Part shown: one piece after another, positions 48,699-61,159 of the stretch
Layout of the letters: each line of letters opens with the position of its first letter
How positions within the stretch are numbered: the stretch's first letter is position 1
NCBI GenBank assembly: GCA_034440635.1
Contig: JAOTON010000765.1
Location: 685,001-749,000, forward strand
Length of the DNA stretch: 64,000 nucleotides
Reading direction: 5' to 3'
Source of the DNA: Lepas anatifera
Taxonomy: Eukaryota; Arthropoda; Thecostraca; Lepadidae
Translations under genes and position numbers: made by a program
The notes under the pieces: generated by a model
Databases searched by the model: none
The model's input: only the letters and a program-made list of their open reading frames with translations
Told to the model about the DNA's origin: nothing

Positions 48699-51600
48699 GT
48701 AAGTACCTAACCAGCCGGGTGTGGGGAAAATTCGTTTACGATTTCGATTTCAAATTTTTTTGTCTTCCTTGCCTGGGGTCCCTCTGGACTGATCGTTCTT
48801 CATTGACTAGGTACTTCAGCCAAACTTAGTTCATATGCTTAAATGCTCTACCTCAAAATGGACATGGGTTTTAATGAAAATTACACATGCCTTATCCAGC
48901 TGGACTGGGCTTAAACACACATGCTTACAACTCTTTTCTTGTTTCCAGGCACAGACACTTTGGTTTCAGGGTGTGCCATAAAACTGATGAAAACTTACCA
49001 TTCACATGAATGTTTGTATCATGGGGCTGTTCCAAGGTTAGCCATGTCCCAGTATCCTCCAGAGAAATTATTGGGGCTATGGATGCAGTTTATTTGTTAT
49101 AAAAGGTCACAAAATAGCTAGGTTGGAGTAAGTAAAGGAGGGTTGGCTGAACAAAAGAATGTTTTATTTAGTCAGCTTGACTTCTTTTAGCCCTGAAATA
49201 TGGCATCCTTTGCTCCAGTTTTGTTTCCTGGAGGATGCTGGAATGGTCCCAATCATGGTGACTTGTTTGGCTGGTGTTCCCTCTGGTTAAACCTAGTGCA
49301 AATAACATTGAAATTATTTACCATTGCAATGTTGAAAAGCATTCTGACTTCCCTCAAATTTGAATGTGCCAATGTTCCAAAATAAGTTTTGGATGAATTT
49401 AACATCATGTTCCCATGGTGACAAATGGCCACTGTTAGTGTGGGGCTGCTGCCTGTTCACCCAGTCTGCAAAGTATGGCAGCAGGCCAGGCGAGTCCCAC
49501 CACCAGCCTCCAAAAATTTGAACCAATTTGCCACATACCAGGAAAAAAAATGCACCCATTCCTACCCCTACAATGCAATGCTACCTCAATCATTAGTCAG
49601 TTAGTTAAGGACTTTTTATAAGGCCCTCTCCTGTGTCTTAATAGCCATTCAGTCATTATTTGTTTAGTTTTAGTGTCACTACCTCGCAAATTCGCACCAG
49701 GTTGATAAAATTCGCACCACTCGGTCCTGTCTCCAAGGGCACTCGCACCGACGAGATCTCGTCGAAAATGCCATACTTTGCACACTGGCTGGTCACAAGC
49801 TGTGATGTGATGTCATATGGGTGCCAAAAATCCTTTAATCTATATTCATAATTGAAAACTTGACCAAGTTTTATGTGTTTTACCAGGACCCAAAGGTAAA
49901 TTTGCCATAATAGGCATATTTTAGGCAATATTCTGCAAACTTTGTTTTACTGGTAAATGACCCTTGTGGATTTTGGATTCATTTTACATTTCATCTGCCT
50001 GCAAAAATGTTCTGCAAAGCAGAAGAGGGGATTTTACCCTTCACAGAGCTAAAGTTTTTGGGAGGTGTTTGCAATGGAGGATCAGTTCATTTTATAACAC
50101 TGCAACAGTATGAGAGCATTATTATAGTTAATCAGGCAGATAATTCAACTATATTGATAAGTCTTTTACTGTTTTTCTTCCTGTGAATAAGTGATTTATT
50201 GAAATAAACATCCTGTGAATTTACTGATTTATTACTTGTGCTATGTATTATTTTTTATAATTTGTGCTTGGCTATATCAGCTCAAATAAGTTGTCTGGTA
50301 TTTCTGTAACAAACATCTGGCTGAAATGAGACATGCTGCATTTCTGTAACATTAAGGTGATTTATTTAGGATGCAGCATACCTATTGAGACAGACATACC
50401 AATTCAAGATTTGCCTTTTTTTCAAATTTCAGATATAATCATGATGGATACAATTTCAAGACCTAGTTCTTCTTAATAAAATAAGGTTAAAAATATGCAT
50501 TCTGTGGAATTAAACAAGCAAACTGGGTAGCTTTATCGGTCAAGTAAGCTTGGGTAACCCCTTGGATTTCTGGCCTAAGATCTGTGGCCAAAATACGTTC
50601 CGGATCGGACTGCCGATCCAGTCAGTTAAGCTGTACCAGCCTTTCTCTATCTGCAGGAAAGGGGACGTTTGTGATTTGTCTAAGTCAAGTGAATGAGTTA
50701 ACGAGATGCAAAGGTGAAATTCATTAGCATTGCAAGGAAATGCAGTCTTAAAGATGTCATGATTTTTAGTAGTGTGTTATTGTTAGAAGCGTGTTTTAGT
50801 ATCTTAGGCATGGGTCAGAAATTTTGATTTATTGCTTCAAAACTGTGGCTACCGAAAATTATTCAGTGTCGTTGCGAAAATCGTCCCCGGCCGTATCAAA
50901 TCGGTGGTTTTTATTATTTCTGTATTGCTCGTTTGTATTGATATTTTATCCTCATATTCCCCCATCATGCCAAATTGCAAATTGTTGAAATGTGATTGGA
51001 CTTTAGGGTTGGAATTTTTGCCAGAAGAGGGGGCCTTTTGCTGCCAGCCGGTTTTAACCGGTAAAAATGGGCAAAAAATGGCAAACTATGAGAGGTCGAA
51101 TTTCACCTTTTTAGGTACAATGAACTTTTGGTGCATCCAATAGATGTTCTTGACGACATATTCCCAGGTTTCGTGTATTTTCGGTTTTCTGAACACACAT
51201 TTTGATAATATATTTTCTGCCCTGAGCTCAAGAGCAGTATAAACATTGCGAAGACTTGCCGGCCACAGTTCAATTTCTAATTGCTGATCATAGTTGAATC
51301 AAACTGCCATAGATTCTGATGCCTGGTGGACAGTCTAGATAATGCTTGAATCCTTCTCATTTTGGTATCTTTAGTAAATTAGTTGAGCTCCGCCCAGTAG
51401 GCCTCCGCAGATCCACGCTCGGACCAGTGGGGTTTCCCAGCAGTGGCGGGTATTAGGGGAAGGCTAGGGGCTCAAGCCCCCACCCCCATCAGTGCCTACA
51501 GTTAATGCATAGCCGGAGGCTGTTCCGAGGCAATGAGAAGAGGTTTGAGCCGCTAAGCTTCCATCGAAATGCTATCCTGTATCCGCCACTGTTTCTCAGC

Positions 51601-54600
51601 ATCCCTCCTCTTGGTTTTGGCTCTCATGCGGGATAGCGAAAAGCGTTGACGGTGGTAAATGGCCCATGTGATATATAATGACCCGGTATCGGTCACTTTC
51701 TGACTCTGGTCAATATTGAGGTCATGTCAGGCCTATGAATGAGACAGGTTAGGGAAAACTTTTCTTGACTCCAGCATTTGACTGGCTTGCGTAAGAGTCA
51801 ATCTTTTAGCCAGCATTTGACTGCTTCCTTTACCGCAAATAGAATAATGCTTAATTTGATGATACCAGGTAAAAAACGACCCAGTCAGGTCAAAGGTCAC
51901 CATCTGATCTAAAATGGTCAACATGCATATCAACCAACTTGCAATGACAACAGAAAAATATCAAAACTAAAGCTCCAATATTTTTTCCCCTGGAAAGTTA
52001 TTGACCTGGGTCTAGAGGGTCTGTGGTCTCAGATGGCCTATCGGGGGGCAAAGGTCAAAACGTATGGCTTGATCTTGGGGGATGGCTTACGATGTAACGA
52101 TGTTTAGAACAGGAGGATATTCTAAGCTGTATCTACCGAATTATTTCTTTATTTCCCGTTTTCCCCCCATGCATTTCCAATGGAGAGGTAATGTGAGGTA
52201 TTCCCCCCCCGCCCAACCCAAGATCATCGAGATAGAAAATCCTTGGGCCATCACGTGACATATGTGGTAAGAATCTCCGATCACTAATTTGAACGTGTTC
52301 TCACTGGTGTCACTTCAAACATTTTAGGTGGGTTCACTGTACCCGTTCTAGTGATCTGATCGGAGATGACCTAACCCTAAATTTGCTTAGTAAAAGCAGC
52401 ACAGCTGATCAAGGATAAGGTGTCGCGAGTACGGTGGTGCTCCTCGGCGCCGTTTATTATTTTTTACACAGTCGGAAAAACTCGAGGGTTTAAACACCCC
52501 CTCCCCCACTAGGGCGGCGGTCAAAGCGGTATTGTTTACATCAAACTGATCATTTTTGGTCCCCAGCCCCTTCCAATGGTCCCCAGCCCTTCGGAATTTT
52601 CTCGAGTGGACACCAGTGTCCTTCTAGTTCGGAATACGTGTAGGCTTTTCTCTTTTGTCCAAAATGAATTTTGTACCCTTTGCTGAAGGTCATGATTGGA
52701 CCGATAACTTGTTTTTTTGTGGAGGGCAGAAAATAAAGGTGTCTGCGAAAGAAAACAAAGTGCCCTTTCAACTGGTGGAATTTGCTACCTTGAGCCTGAA
52801 ATTGCCATTTTCCTTATTTAATAAGTTCTCGGAAGGCTTGCTGGAGATAGGGTGCCATAATCCGCAGTGTTGTGGGAATGACCCAGGACCCTAAAAAGAT
52901 GATGCAGATGACAGTAAAAGCGCTAAAAGACTGGTAGCCTAAAACGCCAAAGTCCAGAAACTAAAACGTCTAAACCCTAAAAAGCCCAAAAAAGGCTACG
53001 TCAAGGTAAAGATAAGAAAAAAACGTGGGATGAGGTAAATGCAACGTTTCGGTCTTAGACCGTCGTCAGGCGAGTGGTGAAAGGTGGAGGTGGCTAGAGG
53101 CCTGAGGTAACCTTTTTCTAAATACCGAGTGACTTGAGGTCTAAGGTAAACTTTTGGTCGAAGCAAAAGTGTCGGCAGTCCCAATACCCTGTTGCCGAAG
53201 GAGAAAGGGAACATCGTGTGTGGTGTGTTTATAGGTGCGAGCATGCGTAGGTCTGAGTGGATGTCCCCGTATGTCGAATTTACGGCAAGAGTGGTCAGGA
53301 AGATGTTTGGGTGTTGAGAGTAGGTTTGTAGCGCCAAATGAGGAATGATTCTGCGATTTTTCTGTTTGGGCCATCACTGGCGTATTTTAGAATTTTGATG
53401 CTCAAGTTGTCTGTTGTCAGCTCATTACTCGGATGCGTGGTTAATCTGTGTTGTCCGAAAGGTGTTTCCTGCCTTTTATTTCTAGCGTCACCTAAGTGTT
53501 ACGGCCCTCTGGCTCTCACCGATATAAAATGACTTGCCTGGTTCGTAAATCTTACAATTTATCCTATAAATTACATTTTTGGCATGACATTTCCCATGGA
53601 TAACTGCATGACAGGCGTGGCAGAAACGGCCTCCCCCAGGGCTTTGCACTGGTTCCAGCGCGGATCTGACCAAAAGATCCTTCAGTGACGTGCCGCTTCT
53701 TCACGCCACCCGCATGGGAAGGCCAGAATTTCGAACGATCCGCTTGAAATGGTCACCGAGGGCGTCGTCAACGAAAGGTAAAACAAGAGGCGCATCATTA
53801 CCTCGGTTTTGTGGCCTGGGGCGTGGATTTAGAGCTTCGACCTGCAGCTTTTTAGGAGATGGTTCGTGTACCGATTTTTTTAGAAGAGGTCGAAAATATT
53901 TTTGAGGCTCCTCTTGCGAGGGCTTCCGGGTGAAGATCTACGAAGTGCCCGAAGAAACTGAGATCGGATGACAGATTTTTTGAGCGAGCAAGGTTGAGCC
54001 GAGTCATAAGGGAGGAAGATTGGAGCTGCCATCGGTTTGAAGAAAAGTTCAGTTGTGTATGCCCCGGATGTGGAAACCGTGATGAGCGTATCAAAAAGGG
54101 ATGGAACCAGACGTGCCGGTGTGCTCGATGGTGAATTTTATGCTGGTATGAAACAAATTGATAAAATCGAAGAGTCTAGAGAGTCCTCGCCATGCGTCCA
54201 AATCCCCAATACATCATCGATATATCGCATGTAGGCGACTGGCTGATCACGTGGGCTAGCTAAAATCAAAGATTCCAGCCAGTTCATGAAGATGATTTGA
54301 TTTTAGCTAGCCTACGTGATCAGCCAGTCGCCTACATGCGATATATCGATGATGTATTGGGGATTTGGACGCATGGCGGACTCTCTAGACTCTTACTTCG
54401 ATTTTATCAATTCGTTTCATACCAGCATAAAATTCACCGTCGAGCACACCGGCACGTCTGGTTCCATCCCTTTTTGGATACGCTCATCACGGTTTCCACC
54501 TCCGGGGCATACACAACTGAACTTTTCTTCAAACCGATGGCAGCTCCAATCATCCTCCCTTATGACTCAGCTCAACCTTGCTCGCTCAAAAAATCTGTCA

Positions 54601-57600
54601 TCCGATCTCAGTTTCTTCGGGCACTTCGTAGATCTTCACCCGGAAGCCCTCGTAAGAGGAGCCTCAAAAATATTTTCGACCTCTTCTCAAAAAAATCGGT
54701 ACACGAACCATCTCCTAAGAAGCTGCAGGTCGAAGCTCTAAATACCTGCCCCAGGCCACAAAACCGGGGTAATGATGCGCCTCTTCTTTTACCTTTCGTT
54801 GACGACGCCCTCGGTGACCAGGTCAAGCGGATCGTTCGAAATTCTGGCCTTACCATGCGGGTGGCGTGGAGAAGCGGCACGTCACTGAAGGATCTTTTGG
54901 TCAGATCCGCGCTGGAACCAGTGCAGTGCCCTGGGGGAGGCCGTTTCTGCCACGCCTGTCATGCAGGTATCCATGGGAAATGTCATGCCAAAAATGTAAT
55001 TTATAGGATAGATTGTAAGTTTTGCGAACCAGGCAAGTCATTTTATATCGGTGAGGCCCGTAACACCTAGGTGACGCTAGAAATAAAAGGCAGGGAACAC
55101 CTTTCGGACAACACAGATTAACCACGCATCCGAGTGACGAGCTGACAACAGACAACTTGAGCATCAAAATTCTAAAATACGCTAGTGATGGCCCAAACAG
55201 AAAAAAATCGCAGAATCATTCCTCATTCGGCGCTACAGACCTACTCTCAACACCCAAACATCTTCCTGGCCACTCTTGCGGTAAATTCGACATACGGAGA
55301 CACCCACTCAGACGCATGTTCAGACATATAAACACACCACACACGATGTTCCCTTTCTCCTTCGGCAAGAGGGTATTGGGACTGCCGCCACTTCTTGCTT
55401 CGACCAAAATTTTACCTTAGACCTCCAGTCACTCGGTATTTGGAAAAAGGTTACCTCAGGCCTCTAGCCACCTCTACCTTTCACCCCTCGCCTGACGACG
55501 GTATAAGACCGAAACGTTGCATTTACCTCATCCCACGCTTTTTATCTTTACCTTGACGTAGCCTTTTTGGGCTTTTTAGGGTTTAGACGTTTTAGTTTCT
55601 GAACTTTGGCGTTTTAGGCTACCAGTCTTTTAGCGCTTTTACTGTCATCTGTATCATTTTTTTAGAGTCCTAGGTCATTCCCACAACACTTTCCTTATTT
55701 ATTCCGCAGTAAACAAAACAATTGGTAAATGCAGTGGGTAAAAGAATATCACATTGTTTTGATGAGGCATGAGCTGTCACAAAAAAGCTAATGGGGGATG
55801 GACACTAAATGTGCTTTCATGTTCATATTCATGTTTTCCATGAATAGTTCTTTCTGGACTTCCGACAAAGTGACAAATTCTCGTTAAACATTGTGAAAAT
55901 CTTCAGTGACCAGGCTGTTTATCTAATGGCACTGAATGTTATATCAGTGTTATAAGTGTAGCAACCAAAATGGTCACCCGTTCAGGTCTACGATAAGACA
56001 TAAACATTCGTATTTTGATTTTGTCTAACACTTGTTTTCAGGCCATCAACACAGAGAACCAGCTTTTGCCGCGGAAGGGTCTTGCTACAAGGAACACTCA
56101 GGGCACTCAGAGGGCGGTGCTGGGTGAAATTGGAAACCGAGCGAGAAACACAACCGCTCAGAACAAGGCAGGCCATGTTCAGAAGGTCACATCAGCGGTG
56201 GCCGCCGCGAGGAAACCTCTCGCCAGGTCAAAGGCGACATCATCGATCAGGTAAGGATTGGCCGTTGCAAGGTGGGCCGTTCATGAAAGGGAAGAAATAG
56301 TTGGGTGGTTGGTGCATTTTCGATGTCTTGATACGGGTGAGAAGAGGTACACTGGTTCTGCTGGCTGTCAACATCTATCCGGTGTCCGGCTGGATGTGGG
56401 CCGCTATCGGCCGGATACCGGGTATTTCTGCACATGAACGAAAGACAGGTGGCGGGAGGCTGTCCGATACACTCGCGAAAACTCGAATTTTGGAGAAAAG
56501 CTATCGGTTCAAGTACATATTGTCTGGCTTTCTGCAATGGTTTCAAGGGGCGTCTATGATCAAATGAAACATGGATGGCGCCAGTTATGAGTATGTGGGT
56601 GCTGATGATTGCATTCATCAACCTCCTTGTCTAATCAGACCTTTGACTCACTGAGTCAAACTGCAGGTCTTCGAAGGCCATTAGGGTGGCAGGTGCTTCC
56701 ATGGGCCGCCCGATTCTCTCCCAGATCATTAGTTCATCGTCATTTTGTGCACTTACAGTATTTTGCGGCACCGTGATGAAATATTAATGGTTATGCTATC
56801 TATCATTTGAAGATAATTTTGTTCTCTACCTGGGTCTGTGAACGCTGACTTTCTGAGTAGATGCTACACCGATACTGTTACGGCCTGGCTGAGGTGCCTT
56901 TGTGGTGTGCAGACAGGCGGCGCCTCGGGCCGTGAAGCCCGAGCCGGTCAAGTTTGTAGCCGCGGATGAGGAAGCAAAGTTGAACGCCTTCTCGAGCAAG
57001 CTGCTTCAGGGGGAGGACATTGATGTCGAGGATGCAGATAACCCACAGCTGGTGTCGGAGTACATCAAGGAGATATACCTCTACCTGCGCTACATGGAGG
57101 TATACACCGGCACATTATTTCCAGCTGTTTTGATTTGTTTTGAGTACTGATCATCCATTGCAAGTTTCCCAGGAATGGTCTTTACTTGCGTCTTATAGTA
57201 AATGAGTTGTTTGCCAAATGTTTGCCGCAGAATCGGCGAAGGTAGTGCGTTCCGAAAAGTAAGCATGCAGGCATGCAATGTTCGTCGCTTGCCACGGTCG
57301 TGCAGCCCTGTACTCCCGCGTCTGGTCAGAGTATTTAATTGACCAAACATTATTTTTCTCTGGATCTGGCTTAGAATAATATCATATTCTCAAAATCGTG
57401 GTCCGCTAGGTCACTCCCCAGGTGCATGTAAGTGTTTACCTGTGGCATCTGAGCGGTCGTCTGGGACTACTTCAGCAGGCTTTTTAGACTTGGGCCAATA
57501 ACTTCGCAGGAACTGGTGACTGCTTTCACTTTGGTAACATTACTTTGGGCTTGTCATTACTATTAGATTGGTCTGCACCTTGACTAGTAAGGTCAAATAG

Positions 57601-60461
57601 TGACTTGACCTGGCCTTAAGTCAGGTCTTTACATTTTGACGTAGTATGGTCGTGCCTAACACCATTCGATTCGCTGTAACAAGAGTAATCGAATGTTGCT
57701 TAAAAATTGACCAACTTAACCAGTCAGTCGCAATGACAAAATAAAACATCCTCTAACCTGTCGCCTTCTTTGACTTGTCATGACCTCAATATTGACCAGA
57801 GCCAAAAATGTGGCGTATATTGCTTAGTAAAAATTCCCTTTTGGCTCTCTGCCAACGTTTACATTTTTGCCGTCCTGCACAGGAGCCGAAATCGAGAGGG
57901 GGTTCCACCCCCGCCCCGCCCCCACTGGGGTGGCGGTGGATCGGAGGCTCTCTGGGGCAGGAGGTGGCGTGTTGTTACTGCATTGACCAGGTTGTCAATG
58001 AGACAAACAGGGCATTGCTTGTCCAGGCCCCTCCAGGCAGGTCATCGTGTGTAAAGGGATAGACCGAGATCGAGGTAAAAGCTCGAACCAAATCCAATAC
58101 AGGCAGAACGTTTGGTAACGTCTGGTCAGTTCTGGAATACGGTCGTAACATTTGGGAAGGAGTTGCCAAGACTCACCTGGACACACTCGAAAAATGGGAA
58201 AAATCGTGATTTGGCTGTCGTCGGTTCCATCTTGTCATTCGCAATATGTAACAGGCCAAATATTGCTGCGATGTTTTGGCGTGCTCCAGGGCTGGGAATC
58301 TGACCAACCGTATCAATATATAATAACCGTAAATAAATAGATAACCGTATCAGTATATAGTTTATCGCGTTTGTTGCTCAATATCATCCTGTCTATACAC
58401 AGAATGACTGCCATGACTGATTCTGACCCTACGGCTTGGGAGTGTTCCAATGCATGTCACCTCGACACACTCGCGCAATGGCATTGACCTTCCAGCTTGT
58501 TCCGTCGGAGAAGTTGAACGTGGTTGGGCGGGGCCAGCCGGGGCTCCATTACTGTATCGTATCTTATATTATATTAGCGTACTAGAAACATTTTCAGAAA
58601 CTAAAGATCTATTGAGTGTATGTCACAGTAATAGTCATTCAACGGATGTTATGTATGTGGGCGCTGTTTGGAATGTGGTGTATTTCACATGTTGTGTTTT
58701 TGGCAGAACAAATTCCGTGTGGCGGAGAACCATCTGTGCAATAGCCAAGTCACCTCCAAAATGCGGGAGATTCTCATCGACTGGCTGGTTCAAGTGCACC
58801 TCAAGTTCAAACTGTTGCACGAAACCCTCTACCTGACTGTGGCCATCCTCGACAGGTTTATTCAGGTCAGGTCTATTCGTGATGTCGTGGGTCACGGATG
58901 CCAAGTGTGCGCAGGTTTATTTTAGTATTTTTGAGTATATGGGCCACTCTCGACATGCACACGGGCTCAATTACTGACAGTATTGGTGTATATATTTAAA
59001 GGGAAGACCATTGTTGAAATTCTAAAACGGACTATTTACCTGTAGAATAGGTCTGAATACCAAGAAACCACATTTTTTTCATCTTCAATCACTCAAAACC
59101 AAAATTGTTTTCTGACTGCCCTGGGTTGACCTAATTACCGCGTGTAATTGCGGAGCTCGGCTGAGCTGGCTGCTAGTGGTTTTTAACGTTGCAAAAGCCA
59201 TGCCATTTGTTAACATTTATCACGTGACATGCGTTGCCAAATGGAATGGGATTCATTCGTGTTTTTTTTAACTGGGACAAATTGACCTTTGTTTTGAACT
59301 TCTAAGTGTGAAAATTCAGTATTAAGAGCTTTGTGTGAAATGAATTTAATGTGCAAATAGCGGTTTCTCGACACGCTCTACAAAACTCGAACCAAAATCA
59401 ATATTGGCAGAACTTTTGACAACATCTGGTCAGTTCTGGAGTACGGTTGTTTCATCTGGGAAGGAGTTGCCAAGACTCACCTGTACATGTTCGAAAAATT
59501 CCAGACATTTTCTCATATCAGAATCTCAAGATTGGCACCCATCTCTGTTCAAACCCCGTGATAAAAGTGAAACACCGTTGAAGGATCCTCTCCACCGGGC
59601 CAGATGGAACATGGAAGGCGGTTTCCCGCCGTGGGAATTAGACCCATGTTAATCCATCTTGTAATCTGAGAAGGATGACGCAACCCGGCCCAAGCGATTA
59701 GCGCCTTTTTGTCGATTGGATTTGGTTGTCACCTCTTTCCTGTAAGTTTCCTCACAGGCTGCCTCTTGAAAAAGCAAAATGGGCATGCATAATGACTGTG
59801 ATGGTGCTCGTGGACATCCATGTAAGCTTCGTGCAGTGGTGGCAGATATTAAATTTCTTGTTAAATAAATTACAATTGGTAAATATTTTCGATCAAATTG
59901 TCTGAGTTACAGCAGTTACTGCCCAGGAGGTATTGTAGGTGCAGACTGAACTTTGATATAACATATTGCCGCGAGCAGGCACTGTTTTCTGCTGACCGAT
60001 TGCCACAGTTGGTCAGCTGGATGTGTAGCCGGTCCCGCGGTGGCAGTGTCTGCCGTGCCGTGCCGTGTTGTGTTGTGCTGACTCTCCGTGTGGCGCCGAC
60101 AGGAGGACGGCTCGGTAGAACCGTCCCAGCTGCAGATGGTGGGCGTCACCGCCATGTGGATCGCCAGCAAGTACGAGGAAATCTACGCGCCAGAGGTCAA
60201 CGACTTCGTGGTGATTGCCGACAAGTCGTTCAACCAGGAGGCGATGCGGTGTATGGAGCGGCGCATTCTGACGGCGCTCAACTTCGACCTTGGTCGACCG
60301 CTGCCGCTGCATTTTCTGCGGCGCAACAGCAAGGCCGGCTGCGTCGACAACCGGCAGCACACGCTGGCCAAGTACCTGATGGAGCTCAGTCTGCAGGAGT
60401 ACGCTTTGGCCAGCTGTCCCGTCTCCCAGCTGGCCGCTGCAGCCCTCTGCCTCTCGCTCAA
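48654..60461 (+). CDS. CycB: Cyclin B, five exons, 3' end beyond the window
   Basis: Exons 48654-48698, 56042-56250, 56913-57099, 58707-58865 and 60103-60461 join in phase to about 320 residues. The product is the regulatory subunit of CDK1, driving entry into mitosis. It has the destruction box RAVLGEIGN (residues 39-47, RxxLxxIxN) for APC/C degradation, the B-type pre-box [20 protein letters not shown], and the cyclin box with [13 protein letters not shown] (about 166-178), [15 protein letters not shown] and [19 protein letters not shown]. The second cyclin fold is reached ([28 protein letters not shown]) before the last donor. The C-terminal 70-90 residues should lie to the right of the window. 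Intron 1 (7.3 kb) contains an inverted Penelope-like element. Confidence 0.95.
48705..52800. other. Cyclin B intron 1, unannotated part
   Basis: AT-rich intron sequence without recognisable genes or elements. Short frames (up to 103 codons) show no motif. Confidence 0.5.
52870..54268 (-). pseudogene. Penelope-like RT/GIY-YIG remnant, left arm
   Basis: Minus-strand copy of the right arm, broken into several frames. The endonuclease part (53488-53673) reads [20 protein letters not shown] and continues past the point where the right arm stops. Confidence 0.8.
54297..55070 (+). pseudogene. Penelope-like RT C-terminus and GIY-YIG endonuclease, right arm
   Basis: 257-codon frame beginning inside RT with the catalytic [11 protein letters not shown], then the conserved [14 protein letters not shown] region and the thumb. 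It continues into the Cys/His cluster [17 protein letters not shown] and the endonuclease start [20 protein letters not shown]. The frame stops soon after (EARNT), within the endonuclease. The 5' two-thirds of the RT are missing. RT-GIY-YIG order is diagnostic of endonuclease-positive Penelope-like elements. Confidence 0.85.
56042..56250 (+). CDS. CycB: Cyclin B exon 2 (destruction box)
   Basis: Follows a CTTGTTTTCAG acceptor and ends at GTAAGG. Encodes the destruction box RAVLGEIGN and a Lys/Ala-rich linker. Confidence 0.93.
56913..57099 (+). CDS. CycB: Cyclin B exon 3
   Basis: Acceptor TGTGCAG, donor GAG/GTATAC. Encodes the pre-cyclin-box region ending IYLYLRYME. Confidence 0.95.
57100..58060. 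other. Cyclin B intron 3, first part
   Basis: No gene. A short GC-rich island with C-runs at about 57898-57935 interrupts AT-rich sequence. Confidence 0.4.
58070..58200 (+). pseudogene. LINE RT C-terminal fragment
   Basis: About 125 bp homologous to 59383-59505 (roughly 80% by eye). One frame reads [20 protein letters not shown] followed by THL, resembling the LEYxxxxW motif near the end of LINE RT domains. Confidence 0.5.
58707..58865 (+). CDS. CycB: Cyclin B exon 4 (cyclin box start)
   Basis: 53 codons, acceptor TTTTTGGCAG, donor CAG/GTCAGG, phase 0 at both ends. Contains [13 protein letters not shown] and the first helices of the N-terminal cyclin fold. Confidence 0.97.
59383..59510 (+). 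pseudogene. LINE RT C-terminal fragment, second copy
   Basis: Reads [20 protein letters not shown] followed by THL, homologous to the fragment at 58.07-58.20 kb. Lies in cyclin B intron 4. Confidence 0.5.
60103..60461 (+). CDS. CycB: Cyclin B exon 5 (cyclin box, both folds)
   Basis: 119 codons plus two bases, acceptor CGACAG, donor GTGAGC. Completes the N-terminal fold and enters the C-terminal fold, ending AAALCLSLK. The next exon is not found before 64000. Confidence 0.96.
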
Positions 60462-60839
60462 GTGAGCCCGTCGCCGCACCGACGCTGTTTGATATGGCCT
60501 GCTGCTTGTGCCTGTGTCTTGGTAGTTCCTGAAATGTGTCCCAATAGCTTGACCTCCCCGCCGACACGCTTGAAAAGAGTATAGACCGTACATCTCTGCC
60601 GTTGGAAGGCAAAAACAGTAAGTCCTGGTTTTTGGAACACACCAAATTGTCCAGGAGAGCCGAAAACGTGTTTTTCTTTGCTAAGCTCGTATTTGAACAA
60701 ATTTTTAATGAAATTTTATACCACTGGATTCCACAGACCATGAGGAATTTTGTTGTATGGGTTAAAGTTAGATTTGCTTCATGGTTTACGAAATAATCTA
60801 GAAAATAATTTTGCTTTACGAATCCTCATTGATATTGTT

Positions 60840-60985
60840 TCTAAGATTGCCAGGCAAAAAGCAGGGAGTGGTTTCGTCGTCAGGCAAAAAGCAGTAAGTT
60901 CAAAATTCATTCAGTACAACGTCAGGCAAACAGTAACCAGAAACCTCATTCATTCTCGCATCAGGCAGAAAGCAGCAAGATGAAA
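60840..60985 (+). repeat. Short tandem motif array GTCAGGCAAAAAGCAGTA
   Basis: Four imperfect copies (CCAGGCAAAAAGCAG, GTCAGGCAAAAAGCAGTA, GTCAGGCAAACAGTAAC, ATCAGGCAGAAAGCAGC) spaced 30-40 bp. The inverse motif recurs at 63902 and 63953. Confidence 0.6.
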
Positions 60986-61159
60986 GTTAACTTGCTACGA
61001 ACCACTTCTTTCAGGTCATTTATGTGGCGACGTTGCATTCGATCTAGACCATGCGGTACTCCCTGTAATTGGGAAAGTGTGCCGGTTGGGAGTGACCCTA
61101 ATAAATATAATTATTGCACCCATGGCGTAACATGCGAGGTGGAGATGAGTGATGGTATA

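Larger units (their letters stand above)
52866..55690. mobile_element. Penelope-like element duplicated as a head-to-head inverted repeat
   Basis: Left arm about 52866-54268 is the reverse complement of right arm about 54297-55690, with a spacer of about 28 bp. The arms are nearly identical with scattered differences. Each holds the 3' half of a Penelope-like ORF: the end of the RT and a GIY-YIG endonuclease. Direct repeats TTTCCTTATTTA (52809-52820, 55690-55701) and TCCGCAGT (52861-52868, 55703-55710) flank the structure and probably derive from target duplication. It lies in intron 1 of cyclin B. Confidence 0.85.

Noticed and set aside
50832..51143. 103-codon plus-strand frame in cyclin B intron 1
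   Set aside because: No motif, AT-rich, no splice context.
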